Shown: piece after piece, positions 30,282 through 39,908 of the stretch
How positions within the stretch are numbered: position 1 is the first letter of the stretch
Layout of the letters: the number at the start of each line of letters is the position of its first letter
Assembly: GCA_945911015.1 (NCBI GenBank)
Contig: CAMDZW010000008.1
Location: 53,882 to 117,881, forward strand
DNA length: 64,000 bases
Source: an uncultured Propionibacteriaceae bacterium
Lineage (GTDB): Bacteria > Actinomycetota > Actinomycetes > Propionibacteriales > Propionibacteriaceae
Direction of reading: 5' to 3'
The notes under the pieces: model-generated
Databases searched by the model: none
What the model saw: only the letters and a program-made list of their open reading frames with translations
What the model was told of the DNA's origin: nothing
Position numbers and translations under genes: made by a program

Positions 30282-31601
30282 TCACTGTGCGAGGAGTTCT
30301 TCCAGCTTGGCCTGCAAACCGTCCAGTGCGGCCTGCGGGTCCTGATTGCCCTGGATCACGTTGTAGGTCGCGTCCTGGATGGCCAGCGTGACGTCACCGT
30401 ACTTGGCGACCTTGGGCCGCGGCCGGGCCGTCTCGATCGACTTCTGCAGCACCGGGAGGTACGGGTACTTCTTGACCAGATCCGCGTCGGTGTAGACCGA
30501 AGTCCGAGTGGGCGCCTGTGACGTCTTCTCGGTCCTCGCCTTCATCTCGTCTTCGGAGGCCATGTAGTTCATGAAGTCGATCGCAGTTCCCTTGTTCTGG
30601 GCCCACGTGCTGATCGCGTAGTTGTGGCCACCCAAGCTGCTGACCCCTGGTCCGTCCACGCCGGCCAGCGGCGCCACGCCGAACTTGCCGTTCACCTTGG
30701 ACGAACCGTCATCGGCATCGAACTTCGCATACACATAAGGCCAGTTGCGCAGAAACATCAGCTTGCCCTGCTGGAATGCCTCGCGGCTCTCCTCCTCCGA
30801 CCAGGTCTGCGCGGCCTTCGGGATGGTGCCGTCATCGAACATGGCCTTCAACATCTCCAGGCCCTTCACCGCCTCGGGCGAATTCGCGGTGGCCTTGCCG
30901 TCGTCGTCGACCAAGTGCCCTCCGGCCGAGTCGATGAACTCGCTGACGTTGACCGTCAGGCCTTCGTACTTGTTGAACTGGCCGCCATAGCAGTCAGCAT
31001 CCTTGGCCTCGTCGACCTTTTCGGTGATCGCCTTGCAGGCCTCCTGCATCTCGGCGAAGGTCGTGGGTGGAGAATCGATGCCAGCCTTCTTGAGCCAGTC
31101 GCTGCGGTAGAACAGCAGTCCACCGTCGGAGGTGACCGGCAGCCCGTACAACTTGTCGTAGTAGGTGCCGGCGTCGACAGTGGCCGGCAACATACCGCTG
31201 GTGTCGACCTGGTCCTCGGGCAGTGGGACCACCCAACCGTTCGCGGCGAACTCAGCGGTCCACACCACATCCATGCTGAGCACGGTGTACTCGGTGCCCT
31301 GAGTCTGCGCGTTCTGCACCATCTGTTGCCGCTGTTGATCGGCCTCGTCGGGAAGCTCGATCAGAGTGACCTTCTCGTCGGGATGCTCCTTGTTCCACTC
31401 GTCGATCTCGGACTGCAACAGCCCGGAAAGGTCCTTGCCTGTGACAAAGGTGATGGGGCCCCGATCGCTGAAATCGACCGCGGGTTCGGACTCCTCACCG
31501 CCCGTTCCGGGCACCTCCCCGCCCCCACAGGCGGTGAGGACCAGCAGTGCGCTGAGCGACGCTGCGAGTCCAACCAGTCTTGACATGCGGCGAAACATCA
31601 T
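30282..31601 (-). CDS. Sugar ABC transporter substrate-binding lipoprotein (copy 1)
   Basis: 439 residues; ATG at 31601 with GGGAG seven bases upstream. Signal peptide with lipobox LTAC near residue 25, then a family 1 extracellular binding fold (GPITFVTGKDLSG, MDVVWTAEFAANGWV, GLPVTSDGGLLFYRSDWLKKAG). It delivers sugar to the two permeases downstream. It is clearly paralogous to the gene at 31976 over its full length, including shared segments such as MDVVWTAEFA and GPGVS.LGGHN. Confidence 0.92.
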   Translation of the reverse strand: MMFRRMSRLVGLAASLSALLVLTACGGGEVPGTGGEESEPAVDFSDRGPITFVTGKDLSGLLQSEIDEWNKEHPDEKVTLIELPDEADQQRQQMVQNAQTQGTEYTVLSMDVVWTAEFAANGWVVPLPEDQVDTSGMLPATVDAGTYYDKLYGLPVTSDGGLLFYRSDWLKKAGIDSPPTTFAEMQEACKAITEKVDEAKDADCYGGQFNKYEGLTVNVSEFIDSAGGHLVDDDGKATANSPEAVKGLEMLKAMFDDGTIPKAAQTWSEEESREAFQQGKLMFLRNWPYVYAKFDADDGSSKVNGKFGVAPLAGVDGPGVSSLGGHNYAISTWAQNKGTAIDFMNYMASEDEMKARTEKTSQAPTRTSVYTDADLVKKYPYLPVLQKSIETARPRPKVAKYGDVTLAIQDATYNVIQGNQDPQAALDGLQAKLEELLAQ

Positions 31602-31975
31602 CGGATCACTCCCAATCGAGATCGTCCCTACGGCGACAGCATGCTCACATACCGAGACATCTGGTGGGTGGATCGGCTAAACTTTGACCCAATCGTTATG
31701 TAATCGGGGAACAATCTCGACACCCCTGCCAGCACGCATGGTCCGATGAGCGGCTGGATCGGTCAGTGACGCACAGCCTCGCGCGACGAATCGACCTATT
31801 CCCAGCCCATTATTGAAGGTGTAGTGTGGGCCTCGGCGTCAGGAGGAGTGATCCGCGACGCTGATCTCCGTGAAGATCGGGGGATCTCGGGGGAGGCACG
31901 GGTCGGGCCTGGGACAGGTCCGGCCGTGTCCGAGCCGACAATGTCCGGCGCACTCATGTCGGTACGGGATCCGGC
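31602..31975. other. 374-bp intergenic region without a gene
   Basis: This stretch separates the two binding-protein genes. AT content rises near 31670-31720 (minus-strand TTACATAACGATTGGGTCAAAGTTT), the likely promoter area of copy 1. No open frame with coding character, tRNA or strong terminator is seen. Confidence 0.6.
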
Positions 31976-33277
31976 TCAGCCCAGGATCTCGGTCAGCTCC
32001 TGCTGGAGAAGGTCCAGTCCTGCAGCAGGTTCCTCGTCACCGGACAGGACTGCGTCGACCGTCTCCTGGATGGCTTGGCTGACCTCGTCGTACCGGACCA
32101 CCTGGGGGCGAGGACGTGCTCGTACGATCGATTCCTCCAGCACCGGCAGGTACGGGTACTGTCGCACCAGATCATTGTCGGCGTAGAGATCGATGAGAGC
32201 CGGCGCCTGTGCGGTCCGGGCAGTTCGCTCGGCCATCGCATCGTGACTGGCGAGCTGGTTGATGAAGTCCAACGCGGTGGCGCGGTTCTCGGCGAAGGCG
32301 CTGATCGCAAAGTTGTGTCCGCCGAGCGTGCTCACACCGGGTCCGTTGACACCGGGGATCGGCGCGACGGTGAACTTGCCGCGAACAGCCGAATCCTGTG
32401 CATCGAAGGTGGCGTACGCATAGGGCCAGGTGCGTAGGAAGATCAACTCGCCCTGCTCGAAGGCGGCCCTGCTCTCCTCCTCGGACCAGTCACGGGCAGC
32501 CGAGGGAATCGTGCCGTCGTCGAACAGGGACTTCAGCGCGGTCAGACCGGCCAGTGCGGCATCACCGTCGGCCGTGGGTACGCCGTCGTCGCTGACCAGA
32601 TGCCCACCGGAGGACTCAACAAATTCGTGGAGATTGACCACGAGCCCCTCATAGCTGGCGAACTGGCTGCCGTAGCAGTCGGCGTCGGCAGCTTCGTCCA
32701 CGGCCTCCTTGATCGCAGCGCATGCAGCCCGAACCTCAGTGAAGGTGGTCGGTGGAGAGTCGATCCCGGCCGCAGTCATCCAGTCCGGCCGGATGAACAG
32801 CAGCGCCCCGTTCGATGTGATCGGCACCCCGTACAATTCGTCGTTCCAAGTGGCCGAATCGACCGCACTCGGCAACATCGCTGAGGTGTCGATGCCGGAC
32901 AGTGGCAGCACCCAACCCTTGTCGGCGAACTCAGCGGTCCACACCACGTCCATGCTGATGACGGCGTAATCGTCCTGCGACTTCTCGAAGGCAGCCACCA
33001 GATCGTCGTGCTGGCCGTCGGCCCGGGCCGGAAGCTGGACAAGAGTCACCTCTTCGTCGGCATGGTCGGTGTTCCAGGCTTCGACCTCGGCCTCGAGCAA
33101 CTGGGCCTGAATCTCGCCAGCCACCAGCGTGATCGGCCCCCGCCCACTGAAGTCGACCTGCGCAACGGTGGGAGTCTGGGGCGGCGGTTCGAGCGCGCCT
33201 GTGGTGCAGCCGGTCATGACCAGCAACGACGCAAGGGTCAACACGACCCCGGCCGCACGTGTGCGCCACGCCAACAT
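31976..33277 (-). CDS. Sugar ABC transporter substrate-binding lipoprotein (copy 2)
   Basis: 433 residues from ATG at 33277, preceded by AAGGGGG. Signal peptide with lipobox MTGC, then the same fold as copy 1 (GPITLVAGEIQAQLL, MDVVWTAEFADKGWV, GVPITSNGALLFIRPDWMTAAG). It starts 18 bp after the GroES-like gene on the same strand and has no permease of its own. It may feed the permeases at 28142-30177 with a different sugar or be a diverging duplicate. Confidence 0.9.
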   Translation of the reverse strand: MLAWRTRAAGVVLTLASLLVMTGCTTGALEPPPQTPTVAQVDFSGRGPITLVAGEIQAQLLEAEVEAWNTDHADEEVTLVQLPARADGQHDDLVAAFEKSQDDYAVISMDVVWTAEFADKGWVLPLSGIDTSAMLPSAVDSATWNDELYGVPITSNGALLFIRPDWMTAAGIDSPPTTFTEVRAACAAIKEAVDEAADADCYGSQFASYEGLVVNLHEFVESSGGHLVSDDGVPTADGDAALAGLTALKSLFDDGTIPSAARDWSEEESRAAFEQGELIFLRTWPYAYATFDAQDSAVRGKFTVAPIPGVNGPGVSTLGGHNFAISAFAENRATALDFINQLASHDAMAERTARTAQAPALIDLYADNDLVRQYPYLPVLEESIVRARPRPQVVRYDEVSQAIQETVDAVLSGDEEPAAGLDLLQQELTEILG

Positions 33278-33294
33278 CAGCGTCCCCCTTCGGA

Positions 33295-33645
33295 TCACAG
33301 GTAGAGCCCGGTGCTCCCGTCGGACAACCGTTCACTGGCCACCGCGTGGATGTCACGTTCACGCATCAGGACATAGTCCTTGCCGCGCACCTCGACCTCG
33401 GCACGGTCCTCAGGGTCGAATAGGACGCGATCACCGAGCTCGACGGTGCGGACGTTGACTCCGGCCGCGACGACCGTTGCCCACGCCAGTCGCCGTCCCA
33501 TCTTCACCGTCGCCGGGATCACGATCCCACCGCCAGTACGGCGCTCGCCCGGGTCCTCCTCGGTGTCGACCAGCACCCGGTCGTGGAGCATCTTGATCGG
33601 CAACGGACCCGAATGGTCATCCGTTGCACTCGTGGTCTCAGCCAC
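33295..33645 (-). CDS. GroES-family co-chaperonin-like protein
   Basis: 116 residues from GTG at 33645. The Hsp10 beta-barrel pattern is visible (IKMLHDRVLVDTEE, RRTGGGIVIPATV, GDRVLFDPED), but the mobile loop and C-terminus differ from the main GroES and no groEL follows. It may be a divergent GroES with a special partner. It lies 39 bp after the DUF3618 gene. Confidence 0.8.
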   Translation of the reverse strand: MAETTSATDDHSGPLPIKMLHDRVLVDTEEDPGERRTGGGIVIPATVKMGRRLAWATVVAAGVNVRTVELGDRVLFDPEDRAEVEVRGKDYVLMRERDIHAVASERLSDGSTGLYL

Positions 33646-33684
33646 AGTCCCCTACCTACTTGCGTTGACTGTCTACGTTTCTGA

Positions 33685-34005
33685 CTACTTGTTGCGTCCG
33701 CCGATGGCGCGGACCACCAGAACGAACCCGACGACGCCGACTGCTGCGGCCGCGATAGCAGCGATCCGGGCCGTACGCAGTCCGCCCTCAGGGGTCACGA
33801 ACTGCAGCTTGAGTCCTTCTGCTTCTTCCCCGGCCCAACTGCGCAGACTCTCGATCTGACGTTCCTTGAAACGTTGGGGATGGACCTCGTCAACCAGCGA
33901 GGCAACGTTGGCAGCGAGACGACTCCGCACCGCAGCCAGATCGTTCTCGATCTCGGCCGGGGTCCGGGGCGGCTGCTTCTGCGCCGCCTTGTTCTCCGTG
34001 GCCAT
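33685..34005 (-). CDS. DUF3618 membrane-anchored protein
   Basis: 106 residues. The DUF3618 signature (RTPAEIENDLAAVRSRLAANVASLVDEVHP) forms an amphipathic helical N-terminus, and one membrane helix (IAAIAAAAVGVVGFVLVV) lies near the C-terminus. Function unknown; the family is largely actinobacterial. It is divergent from the peroxiredoxin gene. Confidence 0.85.
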   Translation of the reverse strand: MATENKAAQKQPPRTPAEIENDLAAVRSRLAANVASLVDEVHPQRFKERQIESLRSWAGEEAEGLKLQFVTPEGGLRTARIAAIAAAAVGVVGFVLVVRAIGGRNK

Positions 34006-34138
34006 CTGGGTCCCTCCCTACGTTGTGCTCCCCGCCAGATGGCGAAGCGCAAGGTCGAGCGTATCCAAATCGGGCGCGGCATGCAGACTCACCCGGTGTG
34101 CCCGGTACTCCGTCCGGTCCGCACGTTAGGCTTCGGCC

Positions 34139-34618
34139 ATGAGTACCCGTCTGTCCGAGGGCGACATTGCGCCCGCCTTCACCCTCCCCGACGACCACGG
34201 GGAGAACGTGAGCCTGTCCGACTTCGCCGGTAACCGGGTGGTCGTGTACTTCTACCCCGCAGCGATGACCCCAGGCTGTACGACCCAGGCTGTCGACTTC
34301 ACGGCCGCTGCCGGCGACTTCGAGACCGCCGGGATCACGGTCATCGGCATCTCACCCGACCCGGTCGCCAAGCTGGCCTCGTTCCGGGAGAAGGCCGACA
34401 TCGCCTTCCCGCTGCTGTCCGACCCCGACCATCTGGCACTCGATCCGTACGGCGCCTGGGGCGAGCGGATGTTGTACGGCAAGAACGTCACCGGGGTGAT
34501 CCGATCCACTTTCGTCATCGATGTGGCCGCCGACGGTGTGGGAACCATCGCCTCGGCGCAGTACAACGTCAAAGCGACTGGTCACGTCGACCGGCTGCGT
34601 CGTGACCTGAAGATCTGA
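34139..34618 (+). CDS. bcp: Thioredoxin-dependent thiol peroxidase (Bcp-type peroxiredoxin)
   Basis: 159 residues. Peroxidatic cysteine in YPAAMTPGCTTQ near residue 47. This is the only cysteine in the protein; the resolving cysteine found five residues later in many Bcp proteins is valine here, so it must work as a 1-Cys enzyme with an outside thiol. ATG follows TAGGCT by six bases (leaderless). A long hairpin follows the stop. Confidence 0.92.
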   Translation: MSTRLSEGDIAPAFTLPDDHGENVSLSDFAGNRVVVYFYPAAMTPGCTTQAVDFTAAAGDFETAGITVIGISPDPVAKLASFREKADIAFPLLSDPDHLALDPYGAWGERMLYGKNVTGVIRSTFVIDVAADGVGTIASAQYNVKATGHVDRLRRDLKI

Positions 34619-34632
34619 TTTGTCCACCACGC

Positions 34633-34669
34633 ACGATCCCCGCAGCTCACGAGGAGCTGCGGGGATCGT
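34633..34669. terminator. Hairpin terminator after the peroxiredoxin gene
   Basis: Perfect 16-bp arms (34633-34648 ACGATCCCCGCAGCTC, 34654-34669 complement) with loop ACGAG. The T-tract is weak (CGTTAT), so it may act as a bidirectional or Rho-assisted terminator. Confidence 0.75.
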
Positions 34670-34820
34670 CGTTATCAGCCGTACGGTCAGACGGCCCCTC
34701 AGGCGTGTCGTCCCGAATGCCGGATGGACAGGAGCAGCACACCCAGCCGCGATGAACAGCAGGCCCAGGCCTCGGTGGTTCGGGATCGGGACAGGACCAG
34801 GGTGAACCACAGCCGATGGG

Positions 34821-34902
34821 TGCCGGAGGCGGGACTCGAACCCGCACACCCCAGGGCACAGGAACCTAAATCCTGCGTGTCTACCAATTCCACCACTCCG
34901 GC
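34821..34902 (-). tRNA. tRNA-Leu (TAG anticodon)
   Basis: Acceptor GCCGGAG/CTCCGGC, anticodon stem CAGGA/TCCTG with loop TTTAGGT, a long class II variable arm, T-arm GCGGG-TTCGAGT-CCCGC. CCA is not encoded. It reads CUA. Confidence 0.96.
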
Positions 34903-34932
34903 GCAGGAAGCACTCTACTTCCCCGCCGGGGT

Positions 34933-36570
34933 TCAGAAGCTGGCGGCCGCCAGAAACAGCGCAACCGCGACCGCCCCCGGGTCGGGCGCTCCGGTGACAC
35001 TCTCGCCGAGGTAGGACGCGCGGCCGCGCCTGGCCACCATGTCCGAGGTACGGTCAGCGCCGCGTTTGGCCGCGGATGCTGCGGCTGCCATCGCCCGGCC
35101 AGCGCTGTCGCTGGCCCCGGCGGCCGCCTCGGCAGCCGGTGCCATGGCATCCACCATGGTCCGATCCCCCGGTTCTGCCCCGCCGAGCTCGCGGACCGCA
35201 GCCACACCGGCCGCCAACGCGTCGGCGACAGCCGCACCATCGAGGTCGGAACCGAGCTTCCCGGCAATCCCTGAGAACCAGACGGCCAACATCGGACCGC
35301 TGCTGCCACCGATGCTGGCGAAGGCATCCGAGAGCGCAACCAACGGATGTGCGCCGGTGCTCAGGTCGACCCGTCCGGCGGCAGTCTGGAGATTGTCTCC
35401 GAAGTCTCCGTCTCCGGCGAGCCGGTCGAGCTCACCAAGTGCTGCGGACCACTGACTGATGGTGTCAACGATTCCTTGTGCCCATTGGCCTATCGCCGGG
35501 TCCACCTCGACCGGAGCCGCTGTCCTCGCCACGACATCGTCGGTCGCCTCCATGGGCGACAGACCGGGCGCGGCCACTGCGCCGGCCCAGTTCGGTGTGG
35601 CGGCCGGTGCATCCCACCAGCGCAGCAGCTCGTCGTCCATCGCCACGAGGGTGATCGAGAAACCGGGCATCCCCAGCGAGGTCACCAGATCGCCGACCAT
35701 GGCGCGAGCCACGGTGATCTGGCGCCGGTCGAGCTCCGTGGCCGCTGCACCGTAGGCAGCAGTCAGCTCGAGCGGGGTCGCGCCACCGAGCCCGTTGACG
35801 ATCAGCAGTTGCGGACCGACGAGGGCGAGGTCTCCTGCCAGGGTGTCGAGACAGCGGATGACGAGTTGGTCGAGCGACTCAGCCGGGATCTGGTCGGTCC
35901 CGCGTTCACCGTGGATGCCGACGCCGTACTCGATCTCATCGGTGTCGAGGACGAACCCAGGGGCTCCGGACCCGTACGAGGTGCCGCCGCCGAGCGCGAC
36001 ACCGACACTGCGCGCAGAGTCGACCACACGTTGCCCCAGGGCACGAACCTCCTCCAGGTCACGACCTGCCTCGGCGGCAGCACCACACACCTTCTCGACC
36101 ACGACCGTGGCCACGGTGCCGCGGCGTCCAGGGGTGCTGCCCCGTACGGCTGAGGGCACATCGTCGTCGACAACCACGGTGGCCACATCGATCCCGGCGG
36201 CTCGGCAGCTGTCGGCGGCAAGCCGGAAGTTGATCACGTCCCCGGTGTAGTTCTTCACGATGTGGAGGACCCCGCGGCCGCTGTGGACCGCGGTCGTCGC
36301 CGCCCGGACCTGCGCGGCACTCGGGCTGGCGAAAACCTCCCCGGGGACGGCGGCATCCAACATGCCGATCCCGACGAAACCGGCATGCAGCGGTTCATGG
36401 CCGGACCCGCCACCGGACAGCAGAGCCACCTTGTCGGTCCCCGGCTGGCGACGCGTCACGAAGCGCGGTTCGCGGTGCAGGACGACCTGATCGGCATGAA
36501 GGGCACAAAATCCGTCGAGACCACGGCTGATCGCCTCGGCATTGTCGGCAACGAAATGGCGGGTGGACAT
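34933..36570 (-). CDS. Dihydroxyacetone kinase, fused DhaK-DhaL, ATP-dependent type
   Basis: 545 residues from ATG at 36570 with AGGAGGT upstream. The DhaK half holds GGGSGHEPLHAGFVG near residue 40 and the substrate-binding histidine in YGVGIHGERG near residue 205. The DhaL half begins near residue 355 with the metal site GDGDFGDNL. The fusion phosphorylates dihydroxyacetone directly with ATP, unlike the PTS-linked split enzyme. It stands alone between tRNA-Leu and the folA operon. Confidence 0.9.
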   Translation of the reverse strand: MSTRHFVADNAEAISRGLDGFCALHADQVVLHREPRFVTRRQPGTDKVALLSGGGSGHEPLHAGFVGIGMLDAAVPGEVFASPSAAQVRAATTAVHSGRGVLHIVKNYTGDVINFRLAADSCRAAGIDVATVVVDDDVPSAVRGSTPGRRGTVATVVVEKVCGAAAEAGRDLEEVRALGQRVVDSARSVGVALGGGTSYGSGAPGFVLDTDEIEYGVGIHGERGTDQIPAESLDQLVIRCLDTLAGDLALVGPQLLIVNGLGGATPLELTAAYGAAATELDRRQITVARAMVGDLVTSLGMPGFSITLVAMDDELLRWWDAPAATPNWAGAVAAPGLSPMEATDDVVARTAAPVEVDPAIGQWAQGIVDTISQWSAALGELDRLAGDGDFGDNLQTAAGRVDLSTGAHPLVALSDAFASIGGSSGPMLAVWFSGIAGKLGSDLDGAAVADALAAGVAAVRELGGAEPGDRTMVDAMAPAAEAAAGASDSAGRAMAAAASAAKRGADRTSDMVARRGRASYLGESVTGAPDPGAVAVALFLAAASF

Positions 36571-36639
36571 GCAGACCTCCTGGGACGGATGCAGGGACGT
36601 TCCCAGTCTGGCACCCAACCGGCGGCGGGGACGACCCGT

Positions 36640-37143
36640 TCAGCAGCTCTGATGCAGAGCTTGGCGGTACCGCCGCCGGTAGAACCGCTGCAACACCAGC
36701 GCCGCCGGGAACAGCATCCGACGCCATCCCGGAGCCGGACCGGTCAAGGACCGCAGCTCGAGCCGTACGGTCTGGTCCGGGTCACGGGTGACGATGAAGG
36801 CTTCCTCGCCGACCACCGGATGGCCGATCCGGGTCGCGTACGCAAACCCCACCCGGTCGTCCTCGCTGACCACGGCGACCACTCGGACCGGTTCGCCGAT
36901 GGTGATCGGGCCGAACCGGGCATTGATGACCAGGTCTGCGCCGACCGTGACCGGCTCGGCGGCAACGACGAAACCGCTGCGTCGCTTGACCTCCCAGTGC
37001 AGGAGCGCTCTCGACGCCTCGGCCCAGCATGCGGCTCCCCGCCCGATCACCGCCGACGACTGATGTCGTCGCAGCGTGGATCCGGCGGCGGGCCAGGTCC
37101 GTTCGTGGATGGCAGTCGCGTCAGGGCCGGGACCGGTGAGCAT
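36640..37143 (-). CDS. DUF1990 family protein
   Basis: 167 residues from ATG at 37143, one base after the folA stop. The pattern ALLHWEVKRRSGF, GFAYATRIGHPVVGEEAFIV and LVLQRFYRRRYRQAL is typical of DUF1990. No catalytic role is known. As the last gene of the rph-rdgB-thyA-folA run it is probably cotranscribed. Confidence 0.82.
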   Translation of the reverse strand: MLTGPGPDATAIHERTWPAAGSTLRRHQSSAVIGRGAACWAEASRALLHWEVKRRSGFVVAAEPVTVGADLVINARFGPITIGEPVRVVAVVSEDDRVGFAYATRIGHPVVGEEAFIVTRDPDQTVRLELRSLTGPAPGWRRMLFPAALVLQRFYRRRYRQALHQSC

Positions 37144-37144
37144 G

Positions 37145-37654
37145 TCAGCGGCGGTAGGTGACCCAGCTGAAGCCGTCGGCCACCGTACGGGAGGTCTCGG
37201 TCCACTGGTCGGGGTCGATACTGGGGAAGGTGGTGTCGCCGGGGAGTTCGGCCTCGACCTCGGTGATCTCGAGGCGGGTGGTGACCGGGAGTGCGAGCCG
37301 ATAGATTTGACCGCCGCCCAGGATGGCCACGCCGGCCTCGGGCCAGTCGCGACGGGCCATGGCCAGTGCGGTGTCGAGGTCCGACACCGTCCGTACGGTG
37401 TCGCCACCCTTGCCGTGGGGCTGCCACTGCGGGTCTCGGGTCAGCACGATCGTGTGGCGGCCGGGAAGGGCCCGCCCGATCGCATCGTAGGTCTTGCGGC
37501 CCATCACCATCACATGGCCGAGGGTGAGCGCCTTGAACCGGGCGAAATCGGCCCGGTGGGACCACGGCTGGTCGCCGTCGGCCCCGATCACGCCATTGGC
37601 GCAGACCGCGGCAATCGCAACAATCTCCCCGGGCTGGATCGGATCGTGGTCCAC
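37145..37654 (-). CDS. folA: Dihydrofolate reductase
   Basis: 169 residues from GTG at 37654 with GAGAGG upstream. DHFR features: IAAVCANGVIGADGDQPW, MVMGRKTYDAIG, RHTIVLTRDPQW and AILGGGQIYRLAL. It regenerates tetrahydrofolate from the dihydrofolate produced by ThyA, the gene just upstream (10-bp gap). Confidence 0.95.
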   Translation of the reverse strand: MDHDPIQPGEIVAIAAVCANGVIGADGDQPWSHRADFARFKALTLGHVMVMGRKTYDAIGRALPGRHTIVLTRDPQWQPHGKGGDTVRTVSDLDTALAMARRDWPEAGVAILGGGQIYRLALPVTTRLEITEVEAELPGDTTFPSIDPDQWTETSRTVADGFSWVTYRR

Positions 37655-37664
37655 GAGGTGCCTC

Positions 37665-38462
37665 TCAGACCGCGATCGGGGCCTTGATGCCCTTGTGGTG
37701 TTGGTATCCGACGAGTTCGATGTCGTCGAAGTCAAAGCCGTCGATGTCACTGATCTGCGGGTTGAGCTTCAGCTGCGGCAGGTCGAAGGGCTCACGTTCG
37801 AGCTGGCGACGTGCCTGGTCGAGATGATTGCTGTAGAGATGCGCATCGCCCAGCGTGTGCACGAAGTCACCGACCTGCAGCTCACACACCTGGGCGACCA
37901 TGTGGGTCAACAGCGCATAGGACGAGATGTTGAACGGCACTCCGAGGAAGACATCGGCCGAGCGCTGGTAGAGCTGGCACGACAGCTTGCCCTCAGCCAC
38001 ATAGAACTGGAAGAACGCATGACACGGCGGCAGCGCCATGTTCTCGAGCTCGGCCACATTCCACGCCGACACCAGGTGTCGACGCGAGTCAGGGTTGGTG
38101 CGGATCGACTCGATCACCTGGGAAATCTGGTCAACATGTCTACCGTCAGGAGTCGGCCAGGAACGCCACTGATAGCCGTAGACCGGGCCAAGGTCGCCCT
38201 GGTCATCGGCCCACTCGTCCCAGATGGTGATGCCTCGTTCCTGCAGCCACGACACATTGGTCGTCCCCGAGAGGAACCACAACAGCTCCCCCACCACCGA
38301 CTTCAGATGGATCCGCTTGGTGGTGACGATCGGGAAACCCTGCGACAGGTCGAACCGCATCTGGTGACCAAAGACGCTCGTGGTGCCGGTGCCGGTGCGG
38401 TCGCCCTTCTCGACGCCCTCGTCCAGCACGCGACGGACCAGATCCAGGTACTGCTGCATCAT
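37665..38462 (-). CDS. thyA: Thymidylate synthase
   Basis: 265 residues. Catalytic cysteine in [12 protein letters not shown] near residue 149; [21 protein letters not shown] and [12 protein letters not shown] are family landmarks. It methylates dUMP with methylene-tetrahydrofolate. The start overlaps the rdgB stop by four bases, and folA follows, so the folate cycle partners are coexpressed. Confidence 0.97.
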   Translation of the reverse strand: MMQQYLDLVRRVLDEGVEKGDRTGTGTTSVFGHQMRFDLSQGFPIVTTKRIHLKSVVGELLWFLSGTTNVSWLQERGITIWDEWADDQGDLGPVYGYQWRSWPTPDGRHVDQISQVIESIRTNPDSRRHLVSAWNVAELENMALPPCHAFFQFYVAEGKLSCQLYQRSADVFLGVPFNISSYALLTHMVAQVCELQVGDFVHTLGDAHLYSNHLDQARRQLEREPFDLPQLKLNPQISDIDGFDFDDIELVGYQHHKGIKAPIAV

Positions 38463-39085
38463 GCCTCCGTTGTCAGTGCGGCAACCACGATCGGCACGAT
38501 CGCCCGGATTGCCTTGCCTCGATGGGAAATCTCGTCCTTGCGGTCCGGGCTGAGCTCGGCCGTGGTGACGGTCTCACCATCGGCCCGGAACAAGGGATCG
38601 TAACCGAACCCGCCCGCGCCTGCCGGTACCGTGACGACCTGGCCCGGCATGCTGCCCTCCTGGACGACCGGCTCCGCACCGGGCATCGTGAAGGCCATCG
38701 CACAGCGGAACTGGGCCCCGCGGCGGGCCGGTTCGACATCGGCCAGCTGGCGCAACAGAAGGGCATTGTTGGCCTCGTCGTCACACTCGGGCCCGGCCCA
38801 CCGGGCAGAACGAACCCCCGGCATGCCGTTGAGGATGTCGACCGCGATCCCGGAGTCGTCGGCCAGTGCAGGCAATCCGGTCGCCTCCGTACAGGCTCGT
38901 GCCTTGAGGATCGCGTTGGCGGCGAAACTGGTCTCGGTCTCGGCGGGCTCGGGGTAGGGGTCGACGTCGCCGAGTCCCCAGACGGTCACCGTCGGGGCGG
39001 CTTCGGCCATCACACGACGCAGCTCGACGAGCTTCTTCGCGTTGTTGGTGGCCAGGACGACCACCGGACCGGCCGGCGCGTTCAT
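38459..39085 (-). CDS. rdgB: RdgB/HAM1 non-canonical purine NTP pyrophosphatase
   Basis: 208 residues. [12 protein letters not shown] at the N-terminus, ADDSGIAVD near residue 75, GGFGYDPLF and SHRGKA near the C-terminus are diagnostic. It removes dITP and XTP from the nucleotide pool. ATGA overlap with rph upstream and overlap with thyA downstream. Confidence 0.96.
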   Translation of the reverse strand: MNAPAGPVVVLATNNAKKLVELRRVMAEAAPTVTVWGLGDVDPYPEPAETETSFAANAILKARACTEATGLPALADDSGIAVDILNGMPGVRSARWAGPECDDEANNALLLRQLADVEPARRGAQFRCAMAFTMPGAEPVVQEGSMPGQVVTVPAGAGGFGYDPLFRADGETVTTAELSPDRKDEISHRGKAIRAIVPIVVAALTTEA

Positions 39086-39828
39086 CCGCTGATCGCCTGC
39101 TGCTGGATGGTGGTCAGCTCGGCACAGCCGGCAGCACCGAGGTCGAGCAGACGGTCGAGCATCGCCCGGTCGAACCGTGCCCCCTCGGCGGTGCCCTGGA
39201 CCTCAACGAAGGTGCCGTCACCGGCGCAGACGATGTTCATGTCGCAGTCGGCAGTCGAGTCCTCCTCGTACGGGAGATCGAGGACCGGGCGACCGTCGAT
39301 GACACCGACCGAGATGGCCGCGACCGAACCGGTGAGCGGGTCCCCCTTGAGTGCGCCGACTCCACGCAGGTGCTCGATGGCGTCGTGGAGGGCCACCCAG
39401 GCTCCGGTGATGGCAGCAGTACGGGTGCCTCCGTCGGCTTGCAGCACGTCACAGTCGAGTTGGATGGTGTTCTCGCCGAGCGCCTTGTCGTCGATGACCG
39501 AGCGGAGGCTGCGGCCGATCAGACGGGAGATCTCGTGGGTGCGACCGCCGATGCGGCCCTTGACCGACTCCCGGTCCGACCGCGTGTGTGTGGCGCGCGG
39601 CAACATCGCATATTCGGCGGTGACCCAGCCCAGGCCGCTGCCCTTGCGCCACCGCGGCACCGAGGTCTCGACACTGGCGGCCACCAGGACGCGGGTCCGG
39701 CCGAACTCGACCAGCACTGAGCCTTCGGCATGGTCCAGCCAGTTGCGAGTGATCCGCACCTCGCGGAGTTGGTCGGGACGACGCCCGTCGAAGCGCAGGT
39801 CGGTCGCAGCAGCAGTCTGGGAGGTCAT
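39082..39828 (-). CDS. rph: Ribonuclease PH
   Basis: 248 residues. Phosphorolytic exonuclease motifs: [44 protein letters not shown]. It trims tRNA 3' ends; several tRNAs in this window lack an encoded CCA. ATG at 39828 follows TAGGGT by six bases (leaderless). It heads the rph-rdgB-thyA-folA-DUF1990 operon. Confidence 0.96.
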   Translation of the reverse strand: MTSQTAAATDLRFDGRRPDQLREVRITRNWLDHAEGSVLVEFGRTRVLVAASVETSVPRWRKGSGLGWVTAEYAMLPRATHTRSDRESVKGRIGGRTHEISRLIGRSLRSVIDDKALGENTIQLDCDVLQADGGTRTAAITGAWVALHDAIEHLRGVGALKGDPLTGSVAAISVGVIDGRPVLDLPYEEDSTADCDMNIVCAGDGTFVEVQGTAEGARFDRAMLDRLLDLGAAGCAELTTIQQQAISG

Positions 39829-39908
39829 GGCAAAACCCTAACGCGCAGCGAGCAGCCAGGTGTCAGTGGGACAGGCTGTGGCGTGCGGCGCTGTCCACAT
39901 GGCCGCCC

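Noticed and set aside
31824..32186. Small plus-strand open frame at the end of the second binding-protein gene
   Set aside because: Mostly antisense to that gene and without coding bias in the free part.
33295..33645. Main groES gene
   Set aside because: No groEL follows and the loop and C-terminus diverge; called GroES-like only.
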